A stretch of DNA of 21,593 nucleotides. Origin: Kineosphaera sp039812485 (GTDB lineage Bacteria > Actinomycetota > Actinomycetes > Actinomycetales > Dermatophilaceae). The notes beneath the pieces were generated by a model. That model ran no database searches and was not told the origin of the DNA. It saw only the letters and a program-made list of their open reading frames with translations. Where the stretch lies: the NCBI GenBank assembly GCA_039812485.1, contig JBDIAP010000052.1:1-21593 (forward strand), in the 5' to 3' direction. The translations under genes and the position numbers were made by a program. Shown piece after piece: positions 7,883 to 14,381 of the stretch. Each line of letters starts with the position of its first letter. The stretch's first letter is position 1.

Positions 7883-7915
7883 GTCACCCGGTGGTCACCC
7901 GGTGGTCACGCGGTG
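7883..7915 (+). repeat. 11-bp tandem repeat x3 overlapping the ANTAR stop codon
   Basis: GTCACCCGGTG at 7883-7893 and 7894-7904, then GTCACGCGGTG at 7905-7915 (one mismatch). The third copy contains the stop codon (7906-7908) of the minus-strand ANTAR gene; the other two lie just beyond it. Copy-number changes would therefore not alter the protein beyond its last residues. Confidence 0.8.
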
Positions 7916-8629
7916 CCGCGCACACCGCCCGGATCGACGGATCCGCCGGTCACGATGTCGGCCGCCACGTCCGAGAGCTGCCGTCGATGCGATCGCGCGG
8001 TGCGCCGGAGCAGGTCGAACGCCTCCTCGACGCCGACCCCCTCGCGCTCGGCAAGCACGCCCTTGGCCTGCTCGATGAGCACGCGGGAGGTGAGGGCCGT
8101 CTGGAGCTGCTGGGCCAGCAGCTCCTGCTCCCGGATCGAGCGGTGATTGAAGACGGCGTTGGTGGCCATCGTCGCGAGCACGTGCGCGATGCGCAGGTGA
8201 CGCTCGTCGAGCTCGTGACCGGCGACGCAGAAGAGGTTGAGGGCGCCGAGTCGGTGTTCGCGCAACGTCATCGGCACGGCGTAGGCCGCCGTGATGCCGC
8301 GCTCGATGGCCGCCGAGGCGAACGTGGGCCATCGCGGCAGCGCCTTGCGCAGGTCGGTCACCCGCGCCGTGCGGCCCATGCTCACCGCCTCGAAGCACGG
8401 ACCCTCGCGGTGCTGCAGCTCCAGCAGCTCGAGGTGGCGGATGCTCTGGGTCGAGCTGGCCAGGACGCGCAGCCCGCCCTGGAGGTCGTCGAGCAGGATG
8501 CCGGCCGAGTCGGCCGGCATGAGTTCCCGCAGCTGCGGACCAGCTCGTCCATGAGTTCGATGTCGAAGGGGGTGACAGGGCGTCGACGAACTCGACGAGC
8601 GTGTTCAGGAGTAGATCGTCGGTCTCCAC
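7906..8629 (-). pseudogene. GAF-ANTAR RNA-binding antiterminator, two apparent frameshifts
   Basis: The longest intact piece (8520-7906, 204 codons) has most of a GAF sensor domain (SAGILLDDLQGG to LNLFCVAG) and a complete ANTAR domain (about 136-190: QTALTSRVLIEQAKGVLAER, then AFDLLRRTAR and LSDVAADIV). ANTAR domains bind paired RNA hairpins to prevent termination. The missing N-terminus is present upstream in two other frames: METDDLLLNTLVEFVDAL from GTG 8629, then VTPFDIELMDELVRSCG, then LMPADSAG. Adding one base near 8576/8577 (CTG to CTCG) and one in GGG 8526-8528 restores a single frame of about 241 residues that fits the family. A good promoter (8817-8789) remains. It is either a recent pseudogene or two sequencing errors; otherwise the 204-residue form starting at ATG 8520 could be made. 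Confidence 0.85.
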
Positions 8630-8788
8630 GACTTGGGCTCCCGTCCTCTGGAGAGCGCGGTGGGGCGAGCGCTGGGTGACGGGCGACGGGGCGCCGCATG
8701 GGGGCGCGTGCTGCTCGTCGATGGGCGGCGCCGGGGTCCGGGGCGACGCAGTCGCGGGGGGTCGGGAGACCTGCGACCGTGCACATCG

Positions 8789-8817
8789 ACGCTATGGCGC
8801 CCCGCCTGCGGGGTCAA
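8789..8817 (-). promoter_or_regulatory. Promoter of the GAF-ANTAR gene
   Basis: On the minus strand TTGACC (8817-8812), 17-nt spacer, TAGCGT (8794-8789). Transcription would start near 8782 and leave a leader of about 150 nt before GTG 8629. This is one of the best -35/-10 pairs in the window. Confidence 0.65.
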
Positions 8818-8843
8818 GACGAGGGAGCGGTCAGAGGGAATGC

Positions 8844-8872
8844 TTAGCTTAAGTAATGAGTTGGCCTAACTA
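8844..8872 (+). promoter_or_regulatory. marR-MFS promoter with likely operator
   Basis: TTAGCT (8844-8849), 17-nt spacer, TAACTA (8867-8872). The -35 is embedded in an AT-rich, partly symmetric stretch around the CTTAAG palindrome (8848-8853), and TTAG (8844) pairs with CTAA (8866-8869) as a wider inverted repeat. In this GC-rich genome such an AT island directly in front of a marR gene is most simply the MarR operator, allowing autoregulation. Confidence 0.5.
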
Positions 8873-8896
8873 TCTAGACGTGAAGGGACGTGGGGT

Positions 8897-9334
8897 ATGT
8901 CGGCAGTCGGCGGAGGGATCGACCTGGGGGAGATCGCGGTGGAGCTGCGGCTGGCGTGCATGCGCATCAGCCGTCGGGTGCGATTCGAGTCGGCGGACGA
9001 TCAGCTGCCGCCCCACCAGTTCAGCGTGCTGGCGCGGCTCGATTGCGGGGAGTCCACGCCCGGCGAGCTCGCGGCCGTCGAGAAGGTGTCGGCGCCGAGC
9101 ATGACGCGCACGGTGGCGGCGCTCGTCGAGGCCGGCCTCGTCGAGCGGCTGGGCAGCGCCCAGGACCGGCGCCAGGTCGTCGTGCGCCTCACCCCGGCGG
9201 GGCGCGACCTGCTGGGACACGTGCGCGCGCGCCGCGATCTGTGGATGGCGACCCGGTTGGCCGACCTCTCCGCCGAGGAGTTGGCGGCGCTCGAGACGGC
9301 GATCCCGATCCTGGCCCGGGTGGCCGCCCGATGA
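8897..9334 (+). CDS. MarR-family transcriptional regulator
   Basis: 145-residue winged-helix repressor. Residues about 10-35 form the N-terminal dimer helix; HQFSVLARLDCGESTPGELA (about 40-59) leads into the recognition helix region KVSAPSMTRTVAALVEAGLV (about 63-82), and LGSAQDRRQVVVRLTPAG (about 85-102) is the DxRxxxxxLT wing signature of MarR. C-terminal helices complete the dimer interface. ATG 8897 follows AAGGGA (8883-8888) by 8 nt. The stop overlaps the MFS exporter start by 4 nt (ATGA), so both are co-translated; the usual logic is that MarR represses itself and the exporter until an inducer (drug, phenolic compound or metabolite) binds. The inducer cannot be predicted. Confidence 0.93.
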   Translation: MSAVGGGIDLGEIAVELRLACMRISRRVRFESADDQLPPHQFSVLARLDCGESTPGELAAVEKVSAPSMTRTVAALVEAGLVERLGSAQDRRQVVVRLTPAGRDLLGHVRARRDLWMATRLADLSAEELAALETAIPILARVAAR

Positions 9335-10749
9335 GCCCGACCTTCCGCTCCTTCGCCGCCCGCAACTACCGCCTCTTCTTCGTCGGCGGCCTCGTCAACA
9401 ACGTCGGCACGTGGATGGGCCGCACGGCCCAGAGCTGGCTCGTGCTCACCGAACTCACCGACCACGACGCGGCAGCGCTCGGCATCGTCACCGCCCTGCA
9501 GTTCCTGCCGGTGCTGCTGCTGGTGCCGTTCGCCGGTCTTGTCGCCGACCGCTGCCCGAAGCGGCGCGTGCTCACCGTGACGCAGGCGTCGCTGGCGATC
9601 GTGCAGCTCGCCACGGCCGTGCTGGTGCTCACCGGCACCGCGACCCTGCTCCAGATCTACGTGCTGACGTTCCTCTACGGTGCGGCCGCGGCCGTCGATG
9701 CGCCGACCCGACAGGCCTTCGTCTCCGAGGTCGTGGGACGCGACCTGCTGAGCAACGCCGTGGGTCTCAACAGTGCCAACTTCAACACCGCCCGACTCAT
9801 CGGGCCCGCCCTCGCGGGGCTGCTCATCGCGCTCGTCGGCACGGGTTGGGTCTTCGTCATCGACGCCGTGAGCGTCGCCGCGATGATCGCCTGCCTGTGG
9901 CTCATGGACGGCCGTGCGCTGCGCCCCGCGCCCCGCGCCGCCGGCCGCGGAGGCATCCGCGAGGGGGTCGCCTACGTGGCTCGTCGGCCGGTGATCCTCA
10001 TCGTGCTCGCGGTCGTCTTCGTGCACGGCACGTTCGCGATGAACTTCCAGATGACGACCGCCCTCATGGCGACCACCGTCTACGACAAGGGGCCGGGGGA
10101 GTTCGGGCTGCTGGGGTCGATCATGGCGATCGGCTCACTCGCCGCCGCCCTGCTCGCGGCCCGCCGGGCGACGCCGCGGCTCGCGGTCGTGCTCGGTGGC
10201 CTCGGCGCCTTCGCCGTGGCCAACACGGCGGCCGCCCTCGCGCCGACCTATTGGACCTTCGCCGTGCTGCTCGTGCCGGTCGGGCTCACCGCCATGACGA
10301 TCCTGCCGACCGCGAACTCGCTCGTGCAGCTCGCTGTCGAGCCCGAGATGCGCGGCCGGGTCATGGCGCTCTACCTCGCGATCTTCATGGGCGGCACGCC
10401 GATCGGCGCCCCGCTCATCGGCTGGATCGGGGCGACGTACGGCGCGCGCTGGACGATTCTCGTCGGTGGCATCGCCGACGTCCTCGTGCTGCTCGCCGCG
10501 CTCGCCTACCTGCTGCGCGGCCACAGCGAGCTGCTGGGCCGGCCCGGCTGGCTGCTGCGCCCCAGGCGCCCCGGTTCGTGCGCGGACGGCGGCTCGCCGG
10601 ACGCCGGGCGGGCGTGCGCTACGGTCGGGGCAGCCAGTCACGCGAGGTCGGGGAGGCCGAATCGGATGAGTCCACGCACGCGACGACTCGTCGTGCTCAT
10701 CGCGCTGGCGGCGATGCTGCTGGTGGTCATCGTCGCCCCGATCCTGTAG
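9331..10749 (+). CDS. MFS transporter (EntS/multidrug-type), extended C-terminus
   Basis: Frame of 472 codons. Residues 1-415 or so are a 12-helix major facilitator of the EntS-like branch: FRSFAARNYRLFFVGGLVNN at the start, motif A-like GLVADRCPKRRVL (about 70-82), DAPTRQAFVSEVV (about 125-137, typical of this branch) and a second-half GSLAAALLAARRAT loop. It likely exports a drug, siderophore or metabolite and is controlled by the overlapping marR. After LLRGHSELLGRPGW the frame continues through a low-quality stretch (RRPGSCADGGSPDAGRACAT) into a basic-hydrophobic peptide that looks like an independent small gene with its own ribosome site at 10650. The family normally ends near residue 420, so either the original stop has been lost or the two are fused here. 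Confidence 0.9.
   Translation: MSPTFRSFAARNYRLFFVGGLVNNVGTWMGRTAQSWLVLTELTDHDAAALGIVTALQFLPVLLLVPFAGLVADRCPKRRVLTVTQASLAIVQLATAVLVLTGTATLLQIYVLTFLYGAAAAVDAPTRQAFVSEVVGRDLLSNAVGLNSANFNTARLIGPALAGLLIALVGTGWVFVIDAVSVAAMIACLWLMDGRALRPAPRAAGRGGIREGVAYVARRPVILIVLAVVFVHGTFAMNFQMTTALMATTVYDKGPGEFGLLGSIMAIGSLAAALLAARRATPRLAVVLGGLGAFAVANTAAALAPTYWTFAVLLVPVGLTAMTILPTANSLVQLAVEPEMRGRVMALYLAIFMGGTPIGAPLIGWIGATYGARWTILVGGIADVLVLLAALAYLLRGHSELLGRPGWLLRPRRPGSCADGGSPDAGRACATVGAASHARSGRPNRMSPRTRRLVVLIALAAMLLVVIVAPIL
10666..10749 (+). CDS. Possible 27-residue membrane peptide nested in the MFS frame
   Basis: ATG 10666 opens MSPRTRRLVVLIALAAMLLV and seven further residues, that is, a basic head followed by one hydrophobic helix. 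GGGGAGG (10650-10656) lies 9 nt upstream, an excellent ribosome site, and TACGGT (10620-10625) could be a -10 box. It is in the same frame as the upstream exporter, with no stop between them, so a fused product is formally possible. The preceding about 35 codons lack protein-like character, favouring a separate small gene. Function unknown. Confidence 0.45.
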   Translation: MSPRTRRLVVLIALAAMLLVVIVAPIL

Positions 10750-10762
10750 CAGGCCGCGCCGA

Positions 10763-10791
10763 TCCGGTGGTGGCCGGCGCCGACCGCCGGA
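10763..10791. terminator. Possible terminator hairpin between MFS and serC
   Basis: TCCGGTGGT (10763-10771) pairs with ACCGCCGGA (10783-10791), 9 bp with one G-T wobble and an 11-nt loop. It lies between two convergent genes, so it could serve both. No T-tract. Confidence 0.4.
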
Positions 10792-10815
10792 CCTGACGCC
10801 GGCTCTCGCCGAGGG

Positions 10816-12042
10816 TCAGGAGAGCCGCTCGACCACCGCGTCGATGCACGCGGTCAGGGCTCGCACATCATCGGGCTCGACCGCGGGATAGAGACCGATG
10901 CGCAACTGGTTGCGGCCGAGCTTGCGATAGGGCTCGAGGTCGACGATGCCGTGGGCGCGCAGGGTCGCCGCCACCTGGCTCGCGTCGATGTCGTCGGCGA
11001 AGTCGATCGTCGCGACGACGTGCGAGCGGTCCTGCGGCCGGGCGACGAAGGGCTGGGTGTAGTCGCGCGACAGGGCCCAGCCGTAGACGGCGGCGGCCGA
11101 TTGCGCGCACCGCGTCGCCGCCCACTCCCGCCCGCCCTGGTCGTTGAGCCAACGCACCTGCTCGAGCATGAGGGCCAATGTGGCGAGCGCGGGCGTGTTG
11201 ACCGTCTGGTCCTTGCGGGAGTTCTCGATCGCGGGCAGGAGGTCGAGGAAGGCGGGCACCCAGCGGCCGGAGTCGTGCAGCCGCTCGGCCCGCTCGATCG
11301 CGGCCGGCGACAGGAGTGCGAACCACAGGCCGCCGTCCGAGGCGAAGCACTTCTGGGGGGCGAAGTAGTAGGCGTCGACCTGGTCCGCCTCGAACGCCAG
11401 GCCCCCGGCGCCCGAGGTGCCGTCGACGACGACGAGCGCCTCGGGGTCGGCCCCCTGCGGCCGGCGCACGGGCATCATGACGCCGGTGGAGGTCTCGTTG
11501 TGCGGCCACGCGTAGGCGTCGATGCCCTCCTGGGCCACCGGCTGCGTGGACGTCCCCGGGTCGGCGCGGCGCACGTCCGGTGCCGAGAGGAAGGGGGCTG
11601 CGGCGCTCGCCGCGGCGAACTTGCTGGAGAACTCGCCCACGACGACGTGCTGGGCCCGCTCGCGCACGAGGCAGAAGGTCGCGATGTCCCAGAAGGCGCT
11701 GGCCCCGCCGTTGCCGAGGACGACCTCATAACCGTCCGGGAGCGCGAAGAAGTCGGCCAGGCCGGCGCGCAGCTCGGCGACGACGTCACGCACCGGCGCC
11801 TGCCGATGCGAGGTGCCGAGCCACGTCGTCGCGAGCGCGGCCAGCGCGTCGGTCTGCGCGCGGCGGATCTTGCTGGGGCCGCTGCCGAAACGCCCGTCTG
11901 CGGGCAGGAGGGAGTCCGGCAGGAATCGCTGTGCGGCGTCGCCCTGCTCGGGGGCGGTCTGCGCAGGGCGCGCCGACGGGACCGGGGCGGTCACGCCTGT
12001 CGTCGCAGTGGTCGGCAGGGCGGCGGGTCGAGTGTCGCTCAC
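10816..12042 (-). CDS. serC: Phosphoserine transaminase (SerC)
   Basis: PLP-dependent class V aminotransferase of 408 residues that makes 3-phosphoserine from 3-phosphohydroxypyruvate and glutamate, the second step of serine synthesis; in some bacteria it also acts in PLP synthesis. Actinobacterial-type motifs: LLPADGRFGSGPSKIR (45-60), GNGGASAFWD (110-119), AWPHNETSTGVMMP (178-191), VVVDGTSGAGG (204-214), the Schiff-base lysine Lys231 in YYFAPQKCFASDGGLW, and ENSRKDQTVNTPA (273-285). The first 40 residues are Thr/Pro/Ala-rich and longer than in relatives (about 370 residues), so an internal start such as the GTG of GVTAPV is possible. GTG 12042 is chosen because GAGG and GGGA lie upstream. 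It is divergent from pdxH, with a shared 147-nt control region. Confidence 0.94.
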   Translation of the reverse strand: MSDTRPAALPTTATTGVTAPVPSARPAQTAPEQGDAAQRFLPDSLLPADGRFGSGPSKIRRAQTDALAALATTWLGTSHRQAPVRDVVAELRAGLADFFALPDGYEVVLGNGGASAFWDIATFCLVRERAQHVVVGEFSSKFAAASAAAPFLSAPDVRRADPGTSTQPVAQEGIDAYAWPHNETSTGVMMPVRRPQGADPEALVVVDGTSGAGGLAFEADQVDAYYFAPQKCFASDGGLWFALLSPAAIERAERLHDSGRWVPAFLDLLPAIENSRKDQTVNTPALATLALMLEQVRWLNDQGGREWAATRCAQSAAAVYGWALSRDYTQPFVARPQDRSHVVATIDFADDIDASQVAATLRAHGIVDLEPYRKLGRNQLRIGLYPAVEPDDVRALTACIDAVVERLS

Positions 12043-12081
12043 CGTCCCATCATCCTCGTCCCGTCTCTGGAGCTTCCGGAA

Positions 12082-12114
12082 GGTCCCGGTAGGTCTTCTC
12101 GGTCCCGGTAGGTC
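12082..12114. repeat. 14-bp direct repeat in the serC-pdxH control region
   Basis: GGTCCCGGTAGGTC occurs exactly at 12082-12095 and 12101-12114, 19 bp start to start (about two helix turns). It sits between the divergent starts of serC and pdxH, about 40-72 nt before the serC start, the place expected for a shared regulator. Regulator unknown. Confidence 0.8.
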
Positions 12115-12176
12115 GCTCGCGGGCGCGACGATGGGCCGCCCGGTCGCGCTGCGGGAGGCGGGCCGGCCGGGCGGTC

Positions 12177-12189
12177 TATCGTCGCGACC
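12177..12189 (+). promoter_or_regulatory. Leaderless-type -10 box before pdxH
   Basis: TATCGT (12177-12182), 7 nt, then ATG 12190; no Shine-Dalgarno is present. The same layout is seen at three other starts in this window. Confidence 0.5.
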
Positions 12190-12867
12190 ATGAGCGATGT
12201 GCAGCGGTGGGATTACTCGGGCACCGGTCTGGAGGCGCAGGTGCCGGCGGCGCCGTGGGATCTCGTGCAGGCCTGGGTGCGCGACGCCCGGGATGCCTCG
12301 TCGGAGCGGCCGGACGTGCACGAGCCGTCCGCCATGGCCGTGGCCACCGTCGACGCCGACGGGATGCCGGACGTCCGCACGGTGTTGCTGCGCTTCCTCG
12401 ACCCGCGCGGGCCGGGCTTCGTCACCAGCCGGCACTCGGCCAAGGCGGCGCAGATCCGGCAGACCGGTGTCGCCGCCGCGACGCTGACGTGGAGCGCCCT
12501 CTTCCGCGCCATCCGATTCCGCGGCCGCGTGGCCGAGATCGAGGCCGAGGTGACGACCGACTACTGGCGGCACCGGCCCTGGGGGTCGCGGATCTCCGCG
12601 CGCTCGTCGATCCAGTCACACCCCGTGGAATCCCGGGGAGTGTTGGAGGCGACGGCGGCAGAAGTTGCGCAAGAGTTTCCGGACCGGGGCGGCCCCGACG
12701 ATGTGCCCGTGCCGGACGACTGGGTCGGATACCGCATCGAATGCCGCGAGGTGGAGTTCTGGGCCGGGCGGGCCGACCGGCTCCACGACCGCATCCGCTA
12801 CCGCGCCGCGGCCGTCGCGCGACTCGACGACGACGCGGCGTGGGAGGTGCAGCGGCTGCAGCCGTGA
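12190..12867 (+). CDS. pdxH: Pyridoxamine/pyridoxine 5'-phosphate oxidase (PdxH)
   Basis: 225-residue FMN enzyme that oxidises pyridoxamine 5'-phosphate or pyridoxine 5'-phosphate to pyridoxal 5'-phosphate. Family features: AMAVATVDADGMPDVRTVLLR (48-68, FMN phosphate site), FVTSRHSAKAAQI (77-89), the RP..SRISARSSIQS block (129-143), PVPDDWVGYRI (173-183), and the C-terminal signature EFWAGRADRLHDRIRY with Trp191, Arg197 and His199 matching E. coli active-site positions. Length is normal. Some usually fixed positions differ (AIRFRG instead of QVRxxG; RPWGSRISA instead of RPRxSQIGA), so it is a divergent but probably working member. It is divergent from serC, whose product needs PLP, a sensible pairing. 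Confidence 0.93.
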   Translation: MSDVQRWDYSGTGLEAQVPAAPWDLVQAWVRDARDASSERPDVHEPSAMAVATVDADGMPDVRTVLLRFLDPRGPGFVTSRHSAKAAQIRQTGVAAATLTWSALFRAIRFRGRVAEIEAEVTTDYWRHRPWGSRISARSSIQSHPVESRGVLEATAAEVAQEFPDRGGPDDVPVPDDWVGYRIECREVEFWAGRADRLHDRIRYRAAAVARLDDDAAWEVQRLQP

Positions 12868-12958
12868 GGCGGGTCGTCGCGCCGGCGACGCACCGGAAAA
12901 AGGGCCGGTCATCGACCGTGTCGGAGCCGCCTGGGCGCACCCGTGCCCGGACATGAGT

Positions 12959-12991
12959 GACGGGGCCGCATCAGGGGGGTGCGGCCCCGTC
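12959..12991. terminator. 12-bp hairpin downstream of pdxH
   Basis: GACGGGGCCGCA (12959-12970) and its exact complement (12980-12991) flank a 9-nt loop, 92 nt after the pdxH stop. It could end pdxH transcripts and any leftward transcript from 13109. No T-tract follows on either strand. Confidence 0.55.
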
Positions 12992-13115
12992 AAGGGTGTC
13001 CGGCAGCTCGGGGAATTGCCGCCTGGACCTCGGCCAGGGGAAGCCGAGTTTCACTACTCCGTCGTACGCCCGGGCTCGAGGTTGGGGAGACCTCGCCAGC
13101 GCGGCGGATAATTGA

Positions 13116-13144
13116 AATATAAACTGATCCTGGGGCCGGCGCAA
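13116..13144 (-). promoter_or_regulatory. Leftward promoter without an obvious gene
   Basis: On the minus strand TTGCGC (13144-13139), exactly 17 nt, TATATT (13121-13116). It would start transcription near 13109, running left into the hairpin series and ending at the 12959-12991 hairpin or in pdxH antisense. The rare AT-rich -10 in this genome makes it notable. Confidence 0.45.
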
Positions 13145-13146
13145 GG

Positions 13147-13162
13147 ATGGTTGCGCAACCAT
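13147..13162. promoter_or_regulatory. Perfect 16-bp palindrome, likely operator
   Basis: ATGGTTGCGCAACCAT is a perfect inverted repeat with a central CG, the general form of LacI-family operators. It lies 3 nt upstream of the -35 box of the leftward promoter and about 175 nt before dtxR. The bound protein is unknown; no LacI gene is in the window. Confidence 0.55.
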
Positions 13163-13334
13163 GTGCCGCTCACCAGGTGAAATGCGGCGCGATGTCGTGC
13201 ACGTCACGCGCGCACGCCTCCGCGATCTCACGGGGGACTCCGGTTTTGCCACAGATGTTCGATCCTGCAGGCGGTCCGGGGGGCTGCTGGCGCAGCCGTG
13301 GGTCATTCGGGCGCCGGGATGAGACAGTGGCGTC

Positions 13335-14030
13335 GTGACCGATCTCATCGACACCACGGAGATGTATTTGCGCACCCTCCTCGAGCTCGAGGAGGAGGGC
13401 ACGCCCCTGTTGCGCGCGCGGATCGCGGAGCGGCTCGGGCACTCCGGTCCCACGGTGTCGCAGACCGTCGCGCGCATGGAGCGCGACGGGCTCGTGCACC
13501 TCGAGCCCGACCGCTCGCTGGTGTTCACCCGCGAAGGGCGGCTGCGCGCGACGCGCGTCATGCGCAAGCACCGGCTCGCCGAGCGGCTGCTCGTCGACGT
13601 CATCGGCCTGGAATACGAATACGTGCACCAGGAGGCGTGCCGCTGGGAGCACGTGATGTCGGAGCGGGTCGAGCGGAAGATCCTCGGGCTGCTGCCGACG
13701 CACGACTCGAGCCCCTATGGCAATCCCATCCCGGGGCTCGACGAGTTCGGGCTCTCGGCCCGGGTGGCGCCGACGCCGGCCGGGCTCTTCCACCTCACCG
13801 AGCTCGACGAACCAGCCGGCATCGTGCGGCTGGTGCGCGTGGGGGAGCCCCTGCAGACCGATCACGAGCTGCTGCGAGCGCTCGCGGACGTGGGGGTGCT
13901 GCCCGGAGCCCAGATCAGCTACGAGCGCGGCGAGGGGCAGCGCGTCGTGGTGCGCGGTGCCGAATCCTCCGCGCCCGCTGTCGAATTGACGCCCGCGGTG
14001 GCCGGCCTGCTCTTCGTCACGACGGGCTGA
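13335..14030 (+). CDS. dtxR: DtxR/IdeR-type metal-dependent regulator
   Basis: 231-residue iron-sensing repressor. The winged helix (1-75) includes LRARIAERLGHSGPTVSQTV (26-45) as recognition region. Metal ligands match Corynebacterium DtxR position for position: primary site Met10, Cys102, Glu105, His106; ancillary site His79, Glu83, His98. The PYGNPIPGLDEFG segment (about 127-139) and a C-terminal SH3-like domain (about 150-231) complete the three-domain architecture. With Fe(II) bound it should repress iron uptake and siderophore genes. The start is GTG 13335, giving the family N-terminus MTDLIDTTEMYLRT; GACAGT (13323-13328) ends 6 nt before it and may be a weak leaderless -10, since no Shine-Dalgarno is seen. 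No own-type iron box is obvious upstream. Confidence 0.95.
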   Translation: MTDLIDTTEMYLRTLLELEEEGTPLLRARIAERLGHSGPTVSQTVARMERDGLVHLEPDRSLVFTREGRLRATRVMRKHRLAERLLVDVIGLEYEYVHQEACRWEHVMSERVERKILGLLPTHDSSPYGNPIPGLDEFGLSARVAPTPAGLFHLTELDEPAGIVRLVRVGEPLQTDHELLRALADVGVLPGAQISYERGEGQRVVVRGAESSAPAVELTPAVAGLLFVTTG

Positions 14031-14139
14031 TCCGCTCGGCCCTCGGGCCCTGGTTCGCGCGCCCCTCGGGCCGAGCGGCGCGCGTCGATGTCCGGTCGCG
14101 GGATCGTGCACAGGTGCAGGGCGCCCGCGCGGGTGATGC

Positions 14140-14155
14140 TGTGACGGTTGTCACA
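14140..14155. promoter_or_regulatory. CRP/GlxR-type binding site
   Basis: TGTGACGGTTGTCACA fits TGTGA-N6-TCACA exactly, the consensus for cAMP receptor proteins (E. coli Crp, C. glutamicum GlxR, M. tuberculosis Rv3676). The symmetry extends one base on each side (14139, 14156). It is 110 nt after dtxR and 282 nt before the NlpC/P60 start. Confidence 0.7.
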
Positions 14156-14339
14156 GATCGGCGCGGGGCTCGCGGCGGGATGCGGGAGTGGGCGTGCGCG
14201 GTGGGGGAATTCGGCGCCCCCGGCGGCTGCGTCACGGTCGGTCTCGTCGGCCCTGGGGATGAGCGGGACGGCGTCCGCCGCTGCGTGGCTAGCGTCGCCG
14301 GCGTCGTCGACTCCGACGACCCGCGATCGGCGCGCCGAA

Positions 14340-14381
14340 CCCCGCCACCGAACGCTGCGATCTCTCTACCGGGTGGCGGGG
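14340..14381 (+). other. 10-bp hairpin in the hydrolase leader
   Basis: CCCCGCCACC (14340-14349) pairs perfectly with GGTGGCGGGG (14372-14381) around a 22-nt loop. It could be a late terminator for dtxR or part of a structured leader. The GCCGAACCCCGCC context vaguely recalls the 5' stem of c-di-AMP (ydaO) riboswitches, but the conserved 3' core is not found. Confidence 0.45.

Larger units (their letters stand above)
12868..13334. other. 467-nt intergenic block: hairpins, leftward promoter, palindrome
   Basis: No convincing gene on either strand. From left: a 12-bp perfect hairpin (12959-12991); CGGCA/TGCCG hairpin (13001-13021); CTCGGC/GCCGAG hairpin (13029-13048); an AT-rich pocket (13107-13126) holding a minus-strand promoter; a perfect 16-bp palindrome (13147-13162); and TCACCAGGTGA (13170-13180). 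This organisation suggests regulation or a small RNA rather than empty spacer. Confidence 0.6.

Noticed and set aside
12972..13162. 63-codon minus-strand frame (MVAQPSLRRPQDQF...)
   Set aside because: Codon use (TTT, ATA, CAA, TTA) is unlike every other gene here, it has no ribosome site, and it runs through the promoter and hairpins.
13170..13262. Minus-strand stretch NICGKTGVPREIAEACARDV ending in TGA at 13170
   Set aside because: The composition looks protein-like for about 29 residues, but there is no suitable start codon with a ribosome site and no family match I recognise; it could be a gene remnant, not supportable as a gene.
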